A stretch of 64,000 nt of DNA from Chryseobacterium sp. GVT01B (GTDB taxonomy: Bacteria; Bacteroidota; Bacteroidia; Flavobacteriales; Weeksellaceae), in the NCBI RefSeq assembly GCF_019970045.1, contig NZ_JAHXYI010000003.1:248001-312000 (forward strand), in the 5' to 3' direction. The position numbers and the translations under genes were made by a program. Shown piece by piece: positions 9,542 through 18,614 of this stretch; within the stretch, counting starts at the first letter, position 1, and every line of letters starts with the position of its first letter. Under the pieces are notes generated by a model. The model was not told the origin of the DNA. It worked only from the letters and a program-made list of their open reading frames with translations, and ran no database searches.

Positions 9542-9638
9542 TTTTTGAACCATGAAATCGCTTTGGTTAAAAAGTCTGAAATACTCATAGAGATTTGGCG
9601 ATTGCATATGACCTCTAAAAAAAAATATATATTTCCAC

Positions 9639-10910
9639 ATGAATATAGAACAGTTTTATCCTTTATTTCTGCAAGCATCAAAAGTGACTATTGATAGCAG
9701 AAAAATAGCAGAGAATGATATTTTCTTTGCCTTTTCCGGTGAAAATTTCAATGCCGCTACATTAGCAGAAAAAGCCATAGATGATGGAGCGTTGGCTGTA
9801 ATTGTTGAACTTCCGGAATTTGAAAACAGAGATAAAAATATTTTCTATGTTCCGTCTACCCTTGAGTTTTTACAGCAGCTGTCTATCTATCACAGAAGCA
9901 AACTTACCATTCCTTTTATAGGTCTTACAGGAAGTAATGGAAAAACTACGACCAAAGAATTGATTCATGCTGTCCTTTCAGAAAAATATAACGTACAGTA
10001 TACATTTGGAAACCTGAATAATCACATCGGAGTTCCTTTGACAATCCTTTCTATTAAACCGGAACATGAAATGGCTGTGATTGAAATGGGAGCCAATCAT
10101 CAGAAAGAAATTGAGTTCCTGTGTACCATCGCTCAACCTGATTTCGGATATATCACCAATTTTGGGAAAGCTCATTTGGAAGGATTCGGTGGATTTGAAG
10201 GAGTAATTAAAGGAAAATCTGAGCTTTATGATTATCTTAAAAATAATAACAGAACTGTTCTTGTTAACGAAAATGATCCTATCCAAGCCGATAAAACTGA
10301 AAATTATTCATCTAAAATTACTTTTGGAAAAGAAACATCAGATTATAATTTTGAATCTTTTTCCGCAGAACATTTTGTAGGATTGACCTATCAGGGAGTA
10401 AAAGCAGTTTCAAAGCTGACAGGGGAATATAATTTTACCAATCTTTGTGCAGCAGCAAGTCTGGGACTTCATTTCGGAATCAGTTTTGAAAAAATAAAAC
10501 ACGCCCTGGAATTGTATACACCTACCAATATGAGATCACAGGTTGTGAAAAAAGAGGGCAGGACTTTAGTGCTGGATACCTATAATGCCAACCCAAGCTC
10601 TATGACGGCTTCTTTGAATAATTTCATCAGTTTTGAAGGCAGTAAAACCATTATTATCGGAGATATGCTGGAATTGGGTGATGAGAGCGAGAAAGAACAT
10701 CAGAACATCTTAAAACTGGCTCAGGATCTTAATTTTAATGAAATTATTACAGTAGGAAAACATTTTAAAGAGGTTAATTCTTCAGATCTTGCTTTTGAAA
10801 ACACAACCGTCTTAATAGAATATTTAAAACAGAATAAAATTCCGTCTGAAAATATATTGTTGAAAGGTTCCAGGGGAATTGCTCTGGAAAAAGTAATCGA
10901 CTTTATATAA
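9639..10910 (+). CDS. murF: UDP-N-acetylmuramoyl-tripeptide--D-alanyl-D-alanine ligase MurF
   Basis: MurF joins D-Ala-D-Ala to the UDP-MurNAc-tripeptide, the last cytoplasmic step in making the peptidoglycan precursor, using ATP. The 423-residue protein has the Mur-ligase ATP loop GLTGSNGKTTT at residues 95-105, the central-domain stretch MAVIEMGANHQKEIEFL, and a C-terminal domain with DTYNANPSSM and GDMLELGDES. These are standard MurF features and the length is slightly short but normal. It sits directly after gldJ, as in other Flavobacteriia, but behind a terminator, so it probably has its own promoter in 9542-9638. Confidence 0.95.
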   Translation: MNIEQFYPLFLQASKVTIDSRKIAENDIFFAFSGENFNAATLAEKAIDDGALAVIVELPEFENRDKNIFYVPSTLEFLQQLSIYHRSKLTIPFIGLTGSNGKTTTKELIHAVLSEKYNVQYTFGNLNNHIGVPLTILSIKPEHEMAVIEMGANHQKEIEFLCTIAQPDFGYITNFGKAHLEGFGGFEGVIKGKSELYDYLKNNNRTVLVNENDPIQADKTENYSSKITFGKETSDYNFESFSAEHFVGLTYQGVKAVSKLTGEYNFTNLCAAASLGLHFGISFEKIKHALELYTPTNMRSQVVKKEGRTLVLDTYNANPSSMTASLNNFISFEGSKTIIIGDMLELGDESEKEHQNILKLAQDLNFNEIITVGKHFKEVNSSDLAFENTTVLIEYLKQNKIPSENILLKGSRGIALEKVIDFI

Positions 10911-10983
10911 TACAAAAAGAAAAAAGGAGGTTGAAAAGTTATTGAATAATACCTTCCAGCCTCCTTCTCCCAGCTTTTAGCCT

Positions 10984-11601
10984 TTAAGCTTCCAGCTTCT
11001 TCATATCCCAGAATTCCTGTACTATCAGGATAATATTTTTAAAGGTACTTGGAAAAACCTCTTGCTCAATTTCTGATGTCGTTTTCCAGGCTACCTCGGT
11101 AATGCCTTCTTCTATTTGCGGTTTAGAAGTATCCTCTCCGTCAAAGTTCATTTCAAACCAATGGGTGCATTTAAGGATTTTCTCTCCGTTTCTTTCTATA
11201 TAGATATGGTAAGTGGTATTGATGAACTTTAAAAGTTCAACATCACTCAATCCGGTTTCTTCTTCTATTTCCCGTACTGCAGACTCTTCTCTGGATTCTC
11301 CTTTTTCCATCTTACCCTTCGGAAGATCCCATTTGCCCAGTCTTTTAATAAAGAGAATTTTACCTTCAGGATTATTTACCAGGCCTCCTGCTGCTTCTAT
11401 AATTCTGAAAAGCTTTTGGAATTCCTGCCATATTTCATCCAGATTCTCTCCATACACATTAAGTTCCTGCACAGAAGTATTCTCCAGAAGATCTAATGCT
11501 ATTTCTAAGGTTGTGAAACTTTCATACCTGAGCTCTTTTTCAAGATTTTCAGGATATTGAGACACTAATAGCTTTTTTTCGTTGACAAAAACTTTATACA
11601 T
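10984..11601 (-). CDS. NUDIX hydrolase
   Basis: This 205-residue protein has a complete Nudix box at residues 96-118 (GKMEKGESREESAVREIEEE plus TGL), matching GX5EX7REUXEEXGU, so it should cleave a nucleoside-diphosphate-linked substrate with Mg2+. The first 70 residues, before AAGGLVNN, form a separate small N-terminal region typical of the flavobacterial version and of unknown role. The substrate cannot be told from sequence. It converges with murF; the short gap between them holds an imperfect hairpin (AGGAGG...CCTCCT, 10923-10966). Confidence 0.9.
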   Translation of the reverse strand: MYKVFVNEKKLLVSQYPENLEKELRYESFTTLEIALDLLENTSVQELNVYGENLDEIWQEFQKLFRIIEAAGGLVNNPEGKILFIKRLGKWDLPKGKMEKGESREESAVREIEEETGLSDVELLKFINTTYHIYIERNGEKILKCTHWFEMNFDGEDTSKPQIEEGITEVAWKTTSEIEQEVFPSTFKNIILIVQEFWDMKKLEA

Positions 11602-12107
11602 TTTATGGGAAATTAATTACGACTGAAAATCAAATAGTTATTTTTTTTAACATTAAAACTCAGAGTTTTTTACTATTTTTTATTACAATCACTCACAAAT
11701 ATATAAAATTGTCGTAAAAACTAACGATTAAATGTGGGCATATTTATCTGTTTACGTCTAAGTCAGAAGGAAAAATATACTCTTTATTCATTTGAAATAT
11801 GAAGGTCAGAAAATATTTGAAAAAAATTTAATGAAGGAATTTCCAGGCTTGAGATTATATTTTAAAAGTAGGATTTAGTGGTGTGCCTTTGTAGATTTTT
11901 TTTTTAATTTTGCTAGAGTAGCAAACGTATAGATACAGATTTCATCAGATTTATGAAAGCAAAATTACTCCAGATTTTATGAGTCCAGATATTGTATGAT
12001 TAGAAAATTATGTAGTAAATAAAATATTGAGTAATAGTTTGAAGTATTTATGCACAAAAACTTTATACATTTGTAAGAGTTAAGAATTTAATTATAAAAA
12101 ATAAAAA
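11602..12107. other. 506-base gap between divergent NUDIX and SRPBCC-like genes
   Basis: No ORF is convincing here. Two -7 boxes on the plus strand are visible: TAATTTTG at 11905-11912, overlapping a 7-bp inverted repeat TTTGCTA-GAG-TAGCAAA (11909-11925), and TACATTTG at 12066-12073, the likely promoter of the next gene. The rest is AT-rich without recognisable structure. Confidence 0.5.
12066..12073 (+). promoter_or_regulatory. -7 box upstream of the SRPBCC-like gene
   Basis: TACATTTG fits TAnnTTTG exactly. The nearest upstream TTG (12039-12041) is 24 bases away, slightly long for this promoter class. The ATG follows 34 bases later. Confidence 0.5.
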
Positions 12108-12497
12108 ATGAATTTAGAAGGACGAAAGATTATTGTCAATAAATCATCTAAAGAACTTACCGAGTTGCTGAAATCACCTGAAAATTATAAAGATTTTATG
12201 CCGGACGGTCTTCAAAAATTTGAAACAAGAGATAACGGATTTAAATTTGGATTACAGGGAATGCCGGAAATCGCGTTAAAAATAGATGAAGTGGATGACC
12301 AAAAAGCTGTTTTAAGATCTGCAAGTTCAAGTCTGGACTTTACTTTAACAGCAACTTTAAACCCGATTAATGATAACCAGACTGAAGTTCAGATGTTATT
12401 TGAAGGGAAATTCAACCCGTTCATCAAAATGATGGTAGAAAAGCCATTACAGAACTTTATCAATACGCTTACCGATAAAATCGAAGCTTATAAATAA
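12108..12497 (+). CDS. Small SRPBCC/START-like protein
   Basis: A 129-residue cytoplasmic protein without signal or TM segment. It begins MNLEGRKIIVNKSSKELTEL, has alternating strands such as FKFGLQGMPEIALKIDEV and LDFTLTATLNP, and ends in a long amphipathic helix (PFIKMMVEKPLQNFINTLTD). That strand-rich body closed by a C-terminal helix is the SRPBCC (START/Bet v1-like) pattern, a hydrophobic-ligand-binding fold. No ligand can be named. It is monocistronic, with its own promoter box and a clear terminator. In related genomes I recall an orotate phosphoribosyltransferase next to this gene; none is present here. Confidence 0.7.
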   Translation: MNLEGRKIIVNKSSKELTELLKSPENYKDFMPDGLQKFETRDNGFKFGLQGMPEIALKIDEVDDQKAVLRSASSSLDFTLTATLNPINDNQTEVQMLFEGKFNPFIKMMVEKPLQNFINTLTDKIEAYK

Positions 12498-12498
12498 T

Positions 12499-12528
12499 AA
12501 AAAAACCTTCAAAATGAAGGTTTTTTTT
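12499..12528. terminator. Bidirectional terminator
   Basis: AAAAACCTTC and GAAGGTTTTT form a 10-bp stem around AAAAT (12511-12515), with A-run and T-run on either side. It lies between the converging SRPBCC-like gene and anmK. Confidence 0.85.
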
Positions 12529-12535
12529 GATATTT

Positions 12536-13579
12536 TTATACTATGACTCCCGAGCAATGGTCGTGGGAACTTCCTGTAGCGGAGGAAAGTACATTTACTT
12601 CATTATTGATCTTTAAAACTCCCATAAAAGCGAAGATCAGAGCTTCCTTATAATCGATGATTTCTTTTTCAGGGATGATCACTTCAGCTTGTGTTTTTGA
12701 TCTTATTTTTTCGATTAAAAATGAGTTGTAAGCTCCTCCTCCGGTAATAAGGATATGTTGTATATTATTTGTATTGATAACATTGGCGATCTGTTGTGCG
12801 CTATGTTCCGTAAAAGTGGCAAGGGCATCTAAGATTTCAATATTTTTAAGAATCGGAAATATATGCTCATGACACCATTCGATTCCCAAAGATTTTGGAT
12901 GTGAATGCTGATAAAAATCTAAAGCATTAAGATCCTTCAGTAAAGCTTCATTTATTTCTCCTTTTTGAGCAAGCTCTCCGTTTTCATCAAAACTTTTGTT
13001 GATTTGTTGTGCTAAATAATTCAATACAATATTAACCGGAGCAATATCAAAAGCGATTCTTTTTCCGCCTGAATGTAAAGAAATATTGGAAAATCCACCA
13101 AGGTTTAAACAGGCGCTGTACTCTGAAAAAAGTAATTCATCACCTATTGGAACCAGTGGGGCTCCGTTTCCATTCATCAGCACATCCTGACTTCTGAAAT
13201 CATAGATAACGGGTAATCCGGTTTCCAGCTTGATCGCTCTGCCGTCTCCAATCTGAAGGGTAAATTTTCGCTTAGGCTGATGGAAAATCGTGTGGCCATG
13301 AGAGGCAATCAGACTGATGTTTTCAAGCTGATGTTTATGAATAAATTCTTTCACCTGCCGGCCAAGGTAAAAACCATATTCTGAATTCAGTTCCAGTAAA
13401 TCTTCAGCAGAAAGATGAATAGAGTTTCTAAGTTTTTGTTCCCAATCCTCAGAATAGGAAATTGTCTCGGCTTTCAGGATCTGAAAAGTCCACTTGTCCT
13501 GTTTTTCAAATTCAGCAAGACAGATGTCCAAACCGTCCAGACTTGTCCCGGACATCAGTCCAATAGCCAGAGCTTTCAT
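12536..13579 (-). CDS. anmK: Anhydro-N-acetylmuramic acid kinase AnmK
   Basis: AnmK phosphorylates anhydro-MurNAc released from the cell wall, opening the anhydro ring to give MurNAc-6-phosphate for recycling. The 347-residue protein starts with the diagnostic GLMSGTSLDGLDICLAEF, then has ASHGHTIFHQP, LQIGDGRAIKLETGLPVIYD with FRSQDV, CLNLGGFSNIS, and ILITGGGAYNSFL near the C-terminus, all typical of this ASKHA-fold kinase. It lies 11 bases after lptC on the same strand and is probably the last gene of the OMP-lptC-anmK operon. Confidence 0.95.
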   Translation of the reverse strand: MKALAIGLMSGTSLDGLDICLAEFEKQDKWTFQILKAETISYSEDWEQKLRNSIHLSAEDLLELNSEYGFYLGRQVKEFIHKHQLENISLIASHGHTIFHQPKRKFTLQIGDGRAIKLETGLPVIYDFRSQDVLMNGNGAPLVPIGDELLFSEYSACLNLGGFSNISLHSGGKRIAFDIAPVNIVLNYLAQQINKSFDENGELAQKGEINEALLKDLNALDFYQHSHPKSLGIEWCHEHIFPILKNIEILDALATFTEHSAQQIANVINTNNIQHILITGGGAYNSFLIEKIRSKTQAEVIIPEKEIIDYKEALIFAFMGVLKINNEVNVLSSATGSSHDHCSGVIV

Positions 13580-13590
13580 TATTTTTCGGA

Positions 13591-14181
13591 TTATTTTTTA
13601 TTCTCAGAAATTCTCTTTGAACTGAAATCTCCTGAGTTGTTATAGAAAGTATATTCAGAAAAGTCATCCTTTGCGGTCATTCCATTGGCTCCTACCAGCG
13701 TAGAACCGTCTTCCATGGTAACATATACAGTATCTTTGGTATAGATTCTGTTTTTTCTTTGATCCCAGTAAATACTCTGCATGGCAAATCGCTGCCCTTC
13801 ATTGGTTTTTATCCTTACGTCACCTTTGGCTTCATAGAATTTTTTATACTCAAAAATGCGGGCGTATTTAGCTGTAATTCTTCCCGGAACCTTAGGTTTC
13901 TTTTTATCAAAAAACTCAATATCAATTCCTTTTCGGGCTACTACATAAGGGCTGTCGATCAGCTCATACTTTTCGATGATGGGTGCTTTGGCTTTTAAAG
14001 TGACAAAGCCGGAGTCACGCTGTATAATATTGGCGTTGTTGATGATCTGTGAAGGGAAATTTTTGCTTTGGCTGCCGTTTCTTTTGGTAAGATCCTCTTC
14101 ACAGGATGTCAATATAAAAAATATAGCACAACTAAAAAGGCATGCTATATTTTTATATGATATTTTTTTTGAAAAATTCAT
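13591..14181 (-). CDS. lptC: LPS export ABC transporter periplasmic protein LptC
   Basis: LptC passes LPS from the LptBFG transporter to the periplasmic LptA bridge. I choose ATG 14181 (196 residues), because it gives MNFSKKISYKNIACLFSCAI followed by FFILTSC, a lipoprotein-like signal with Cys27. The longer frame from 14220 would overlap the upstream gene. The body has the repeated beta-jellyroll strands of the LptA/LptC fold (FYEAKGDVRIKTNEGQRF, MEDGSTLVGANGMTAKDDF). The stop of the upstream OMP gene is one base away, so the two are translationally adjacent. Confidence 0.85.
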   Translation of the reverse strand: MNFSKKISYKNIACLFSCAIFFILTSCEEDLTKRNGSQSKNFPSQIINNANIIQRDSGFVTLKAKAPIIEKYELIDSPYVVARKGIDIEFFDKKKPKVPGRITAKYARIFEYKKFYEAKGDVRIKTNEGQRFAMQSIYWDQRKNRIYTKDTVYVTMEDGSTLVGANGMTAKDDFSEYTFYNNSGDFSSKRISENKK

Positions 14182-14182
14182 T

Positions 14183-15490
14183 CTAGTTATAAAGAGTCTT
14201 TCTGAACCATTTGTCAGCAAAATTAAAGCCGATTTTCAGGTTGACGAAGTTCTGATTGATCAGGTTATTTTTAAGAGTTCCTCTTTTACCTACTTCCAGT
14301 CCTATTTCAAGACCACTCATTCTTGTGATACTACTTGTTTTGAATGGAAGCATTACCCCGGCAGAAATACCGAATTTGTTGATACTTGTTCCTTCCAGTT
14401 TAAGGTTTCCTCTTTCGTAGAAAGCTCCATATCTGTAGATTACTCTTGAGAAGTAGCTTCTGAAGTTGTTATAGTTAGGTAAGTACCATCCACCCGCAGA
14501 AACTCTGTACGTGTCCTGGAAGTCAAAGGTTTTACCGAAATAAGAGATGTCTTCTCCTTTTTTATAATCCACCTGTCCTGATAGGAACCAATGGTTTTCA
14601 CTTCCATATCCAACCCCTACGGATGCCTGTAACGGAAGAAGGTTTTTAGATTTTGTTTCCTTCTGCTCTATGATAGTCTCATAAACCTTGTTGGTTTCTT
14701 GAGCATCAGAGTATCTGTAAGTACTGTTGACATACTCAGTAGTCATATTACTGGTATTCCCAAAAGTAGCAGTTGCTCCTACTGTGAACTTCTTATCAGT
14801 ACGGGTATTTAAAGTCTGGTAGCTTGTACCAAGGGTAAAGTTAAAGTTTCTGACTCTGTTTTTAGTCTGATAACCATTAACATATTCACCAGCATAACTA
14901 CCTGTAGCTGGGTTGTACGCACGGAATTCATTAAGGTCATTAAGGTCTCCAAAATAAAGGTTAGCTCTTGCTCCTACAGAAAGTTCCTGATTAATTTTAT
15001 AAGAAACAGCAACTTGTGCAGCATTCAATGTTCCGCTACCTTTAAAGTTATTTTTATACATTGGAGTTCCGTCTGCAGCAAATTGTTCATTTACGATATC
15101 GTAACTCTTAGAACTGTATGGCTGATAAGAGATCCCCATTTTCACTTTTGGAGATAGTGGAAATGCAAGAGATATATTAGAAAGATACGTAGAATGCTTT
15201 GTAGATTTCATATCGTTATAGTTCGATTTGAAATAATTGTTTTCATTGGTAGCCTCCAGTCTGATACTCGTAAGTTCGAAATTGGCGTTGTTTGCCGGGT
15301 TGGCAAAATTGAAACTACTCGTGAAATCACTTATAAAAGCAGTTGATATACCTCCCATAGAAGTAGTCTCGATCGTATTATCATATTTCACATCTCCAAT
15401 TCCATAGGTTGCATAAGGTGAGTTGCTTAGACTCTGTGCATTCAGAAAATATCCAACTGATATGAATGATACTACAAAGATTTTTTTCAT
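14183..15490 (-). CDS. Outer-membrane beta-barrel protein, FadL/OmpP1-like, function unknown
   Basis: This 435-residue protein has a cleavable signal peptide (MKKIFVVSFISVGYFLNAQS) and then a start common to FadL/OmpP1-type proteins of Bacteroidota, with NSPYATYGIGD and SMGGISTAF followed by NFANPANNANF. The rest alternates amphipathic beta strands (GNTSNMTTEYVNSTYRYSD, ASVGVGYGSENHWFLSGQVD) and ends with a strand closing in an aromatic-rich tail. It is the first gene of a probable operon with lptC and anmK. What it carries is unknown; the neighbourhood suggests an envelope-biogenesis setting but does not prove a role. Confidence 0.75.
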   Translation of the reverse strand: MKKIFVVSFISVGYFLNAQSLSNSPYATYGIGDVKYDNTIETTSMGGISTAFISDFTSSFNFANPANNANFELTSIRLEATNENNYFKSNYNDMKSTKHSTYLSNISLAFPLSPKVKMGISYQPYSSKSYDIVNEQFAADGTPMYKNNFKGSGTLNAAQVAVSYKINQELSVGARANLYFGDLNDLNEFRAYNPATGSYAGEYVNGYQTKNRVRNFNFTLGTSYQTLNTRTDKKFTVGATATFGNTSNMTTEYVNSTYRYSDAQETNKVYETIIEQKETKSKNLLPLQASVGVGYGSENHWFLSGQVDYKKGEDISYFGKTFDFQDTYRVSAGGWYLPNYNNFRSYFSRVIYRYGAFYERGNLKLEGTSINKFGISAGVMLPFKTSSITRMSGLEIGLEVGKRGTLKNNLINQNFVNLKIGFNFADKWFRKTLYN

Positions 15491-15625
15491 TCTTTATTTT
15501 TAACAATGCGCAAATATCTTAAATATTAATGAATTGTAAAAATTATATGTGGTTAAAGTTTGTTAAGGGCCTTTCTTTCAAAGAAAAATGCAAATTTTCA
15601 TCCGTTAAAATATCAATTCTGTTAT

Positions 15626-15660
15626 ATAAAAAGGCTGTCCAATATAGAACAGCCTTAGTT
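15626..15660 (-). terminator. Terminator of the aldehyde dehydrogenase gene
   Basis: AAGGCTGT and ACAGCCTT form an 8-bp stem (15631-15656). Read on the minus strand it is followed by TTTTTATA. Confidence 0.8.
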
Positions 15661-15684
15661 TATATGATATATTATCGTTATTGT

Positions 15685-17004
15685 TTATTTTACCTGAAGT
15701 ACGGATCGGCTGTGGCTAAAACTTTCAAAGCTGAATTTCCCATGGTATTTTCCCATTCCTGAAGTTCCCACACCTCCAAAAGGTAAGTAATGTGAACCTA
15801 CATGGATGATCGTACTGTTGATCTCTGCATCTCCGCTTGTGGTATGATGTAAAACGTTATCTGCAAATTCCTGGTTTTCTGTGAAAACATAGAGTGCCAA
15901 CGGTTTCGGGCGGTTGTTTATTTCTTCCAGGGCCTCATTAATATCATTATAGGTCATAACAGGAAGGATAGGACCGAAGATTTCCTGCTGCATTACCTGA
16001 TCGTTCCAGGTGACATTATCCATTAAAGTAGCTTCAAAATGACGGGTTTCCAGATCATAGCTTCCTCCATAGATTACTTTTTCAGGAGCTGCTTCCAGAT
16101 AATCTGCCAGATGTTTGATCTGATTCTGGCTTACAATTTTCCCGATTTTTCGTAATGACTGACCTTCGTAAGTAGTATTTAAATGAGCTTTAAACTTTTC
16201 AATAAAGGCATCCTTTACAGATTCGTGGATATAAATATAGTCCGGAGCAACGCACGTTTGCCCACAATTGATCCACTTGCCGTAAGATATTCTTGCTACT
16301 GCCTTATCAAGATCTGCATCCTGATGAACAATCGTTGGTGATTTTCCTCCAAGTTCCAATGCCAGAGGAATTAATTGCTCTGCGGCTGCTTTCATCACAA
16401 TTTTTCCAACGTTTGGACTTCCGGTAAAGAAAATATAATCAAAAGGAAGGCTTAATAGCAGAGTATTCTCTTCAATAGCTCCCTGAATAACCGCTACATA
16501 AGATTCATCGAAAGATTCTTTTACAATGTTTTCAAGAACCTGGGCCACATGTGGCGTATTTTCAGAAGGTTTTAGAATCGCTGTATTTCCGGCAACCAAA
16601 GCTCCGATAAGCGGACTGAATGTAAGTTGAACAGGATAGTTAAAAGGACCAATAATATAGGTAACACCATAAGGTTCATACATTACTTTGCTTACCACTT
16701 CAGCACCTGATGGATGTGGTTTTGAAGGGACAGGAGTAGGCTTTGCCCACTCATCAATATTTTCCAGAAAATAATCCAGTTCACTAATGACAATTTGAAT
16801 TTCCACATACTCAGCTTCCTTTCTGCTTTTCCCCAGATCAATAGATAAGGCTTCACAAAGATCATCTGTATGTTGTAAGAAAACTTCACGAAACTTTCTT
16901 AATTGTGCTTTTCTGAATTCAATATCTTTTGTCTGATTGGTTTTGAAAAAGGCTTTCTGTTGTTGAAATATTCCTTTTATTTTTTGTTCCAGGTTTGTAT
17001 CCAT
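15685..17004 (-). CDS. NAD(P)-dependent aldehyde dehydrogenase (class 3-like)
   Basis: It oxidises an aldehyde to an acid. I place the start at ATG 17004 (439 residues, MDTNLEQKIKGIFQQQKAFF) rather than 17067, because the extra 21 residues of the longer frame have no family counterpart. The catalytic nucleophile is Cys251 in GQTCVAPD and the general base Glu217 in LALELGGKSP. Other landmarks are IGPFNYPVQLTFSPLIGAL and IFFTGSPNVGKIV for NAD binding, and the late EIFGPILPVM. The short length and the early PFNYP motif fit the ALDH3/YwdH group that acts on fatty or aromatic aldehydes. The exact substrate is unknown. Confidence 0.88.
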   Translation of the reverse strand: MDTNLEQKIKGIFQQQKAFFKTNQTKDIEFRKAQLRKFREVFLQHTDDLCEALSIDLGKSRKEAEYVEIQIVISELDYFLENIDEWAKPTPVPSKPHPSGAEVVSKVMYEPYGVTYIIGPFNYPVQLTFSPLIGALVAGNTAILKPSENTPHVAQVLENIVKESFDESYVAVIQGAIEENTLLLSLPFDYIFFTGSPNVGKIVMKAAAEQLIPLALELGGKSPTIVHQDADLDKAVARISYGKWINCGQTCVAPDYIYIHESVKDAFIEKFKAHLNTTYEGQSLRKIGKIVSQNQIKHLADYLEAAPEKVIYGGSYDLETRHFEATLMDNVTWNDQVMQQEIFGPILPVMTYNDINEALEEINNRPKPLALYVFTENQEFADNVLHHTTSGDAEINSTIIHVGSHYLPFGGVGTSGMGKYHGKFSFESFSHSRSVLQVK

Positions 17005-17242
17005 TGGTGTATGATTTTTACTATTTGAAAAAGTGTGAAATCGTAATGAATTTACGAAAAATTTCACGCTGTAAATTTATTGCTTAAAATTAAATTGTGT
17101 AAAATTTAATTTTAAGTTTTATTCTAATCTTATTATTGATGTTTCCTATAATAGAATAGGGGTGTTGCTCTTTTGAAATCTATGATCTATAGTTTTATGC
17201 ATTTTAAGCAGACTTAATTTTATAAATTGAAATAAGATTTTT

Positions 17243-17250
17243 TATCTTTG
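17243..17250 (+). promoter_or_regulatory. -7 box of holB, immediately before its ATG
   Basis: TATCTTTG fits TAnnTTTG and ends only four bases before the ATG at 17255. If used, the transcript would be leaderless or nearly so. No well-spaced TTG is found upstream (nearest at 17227-17229, 13 bases). Confidence 0.5.
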
Positions 17251-17254
17251 AAAC

Positions 17255-18373
17255 ATGAATTGGGAGAACATCGCCGGACAGACAAATCTGAAAAAACTTC
17301 TTAGAGAAAGCATTGCTGAAAACAGAGTGAGCCATGCCCAACTTTTTGTAGGAAAAGAGGGATACGGAACATTTCCCATGGTTTTGGCGTATGCAAAAGA
17401 AATTTTAAATCGCGAAAATGAGCACGCTGCAGCGAAGGTAGAACATCTCAATCACCTGGATCTGCATTTCAGCTTTCCTGTTTTTACGGACAATAGAAAT
17501 TCTTTAAGTAAGAATAAATTTGATGAATTCAGAGAAATGATCATGGCTTCTCCATATGCAAGCTACGATGACTGGACTGCGTTCTTAGAGTCGGAAAATA
17601 AGCAGTTATTTATTTCTGCAGATGAAATTGATGATCAGAACCAGAAGTTTTCTTTGAAGAGTTTTGAAGGAGGAACCAAAATCCTTATTGTCTGGAGAGC
17701 AGATAAAATGAATACCGCGGCTTCAAACAAATTTTTGAAATTTTTAGAAGAGCCGCCGGCAAAAACAATTATCCTTCTTACGGCAGAAAGCACCAATGAT
17801 ATCCTTCCTACCATTCTTTCCAGAACACAGATTGTAGAAATCCCGAGACTACATGATGAAGATATTGAAAACTATCTCAAAAAGAACTTTTCTGTTTCAG
17901 AAGAAAAAGTGAAAGAGATTGTTCATGAAGCGCAGGGAGACCTTAATGATGCAGTAAAACTTCTCAATTCCGGAGATAAAACCAATGAATTTGAAAAACT
18001 CTTTGTACAATGGGTGAGAGATGCCTTTATGGTAAAAAAGAAACCTGAGTATTTGAGAAGTATCATTCTTTGGGCAAGAGAAATTGCGGGATGGAACAGG
18101 GAAAAACAGAAAAATTTCCTGAACTATTGTTCTGAAATCTTCAGGTTGGCATTGCTTCAGAACTATCAATCCGAAAATCTGGTGTATAAAAAGATAGATG
18201 CAAATGGGTTCAACTGGGGAGGATTTTCAAAATTCATCAGTGGAGCCAATATTGAACCTATTTTAGAAGAAATCAATACAGCCGATCTGCATCTTACCAG
18301 AAACGGCAATCCTAAAATTGTATGGACCGATCTGGGTATAAAATTATCGAGATATATTCACAAAAGCACATAA
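17255..18373 (+). CDS. holB: DNA polymerase III subunit delta' (clamp-loader subunit)
   Basis: This 372-residue protein is the delta' subunit of the clamp loader. It begins MNWENIAGQTNLKKLLRESI and keeps AAA+ landmarks: HAQLFVGKEGYG in the Walker A position, ILIVWRADKMNTAASNKFLK with FLEEPPAKTIILLT, and ILPTILSRTQIVEI (sensor 1 region). The Walker A loop is degenerate (GKEGYGTF without GKT), as expected of a non-ATPase delta' subunit. The cysteine zinc module that normally follows is also absent: NRENEHAAAKVEHLNHLDLH has no Cys. A -7 box abuts the ATG. A terminator closes the gene. Confidence 0.9.
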   Translation: MNWENIAGQTNLKKLLRESIAENRVSHAQLFVGKEGYGTFPMVLAYAKEILNRENEHAAAKVEHLNHLDLHFSFPVFTDNRNSLSKNKFDEFREMIMASPYASYDDWTAFLESENKQLFISADEIDDQNQKFSLKSFEGGTKILIVWRADKMNTAASNKFLKFLEEPPAKTIILLTAESTNDILPTILSRTQIVEIPRLHDEDIENYLKKNFSVSEEKVKEIVHEAQGDLNDAVKLLNSGDKTNEFEKLFVQWVRDAFMVKKKPEYLRSIILWAREIAGWNREKQKNFLNYCSEIFRLALLQNYQSENLVYKKIDANGFNWGGFSKFISGANIEPILEEINTADLHLTRNGNPKIVWTDLGIKLSRYIHKST

Positions 18374-18376
18374 ATA

Positions 18377-18408
18377 AAACTCCGGTATTGTTGCCGGAGT
18401 TTTTGTTT
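18377..18408 (+). terminator. holB terminator
   Basis: AAACTCCGG and CCGGAGTTT form a 9-bp stem around TATTGTTG, followed by TTGTTT. Confidence 0.85.
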
Positions 18409-18592
18409 CATTCTTTTTAAAGCTCAAAATTTCTAAGACAATAAAAAGGAATTATTTCAGGAATATTATCGGAACTTTAAATAAAACGGGTAATTACTGA
18501 AGTTTTTTATTGCAGAGAAAGGCTTTCTTATGGGTCTTGCATTGGATTATAGAAACTGTCTTTTCTTTACAATAAATTAAATCTATATTAAA

Positions 18593-18614
18593 AAATCAAT
18601 CAATCGTTTGATTT
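18593..18614. promoter_or_regulatory. Candidate TetR operator over the -33 element
   Basis: AAATCAA (18593-18599) and TTGATTT (18608-18614) are perfect inverted arms separated by 8 bases. The right arm contains the TTG of the promoter, so a bound dimer would block RNA polymerase. TetR-family regulators usually bind palindromes of this size in front of their own operon; this assignment is inference. Confidence 0.55.
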
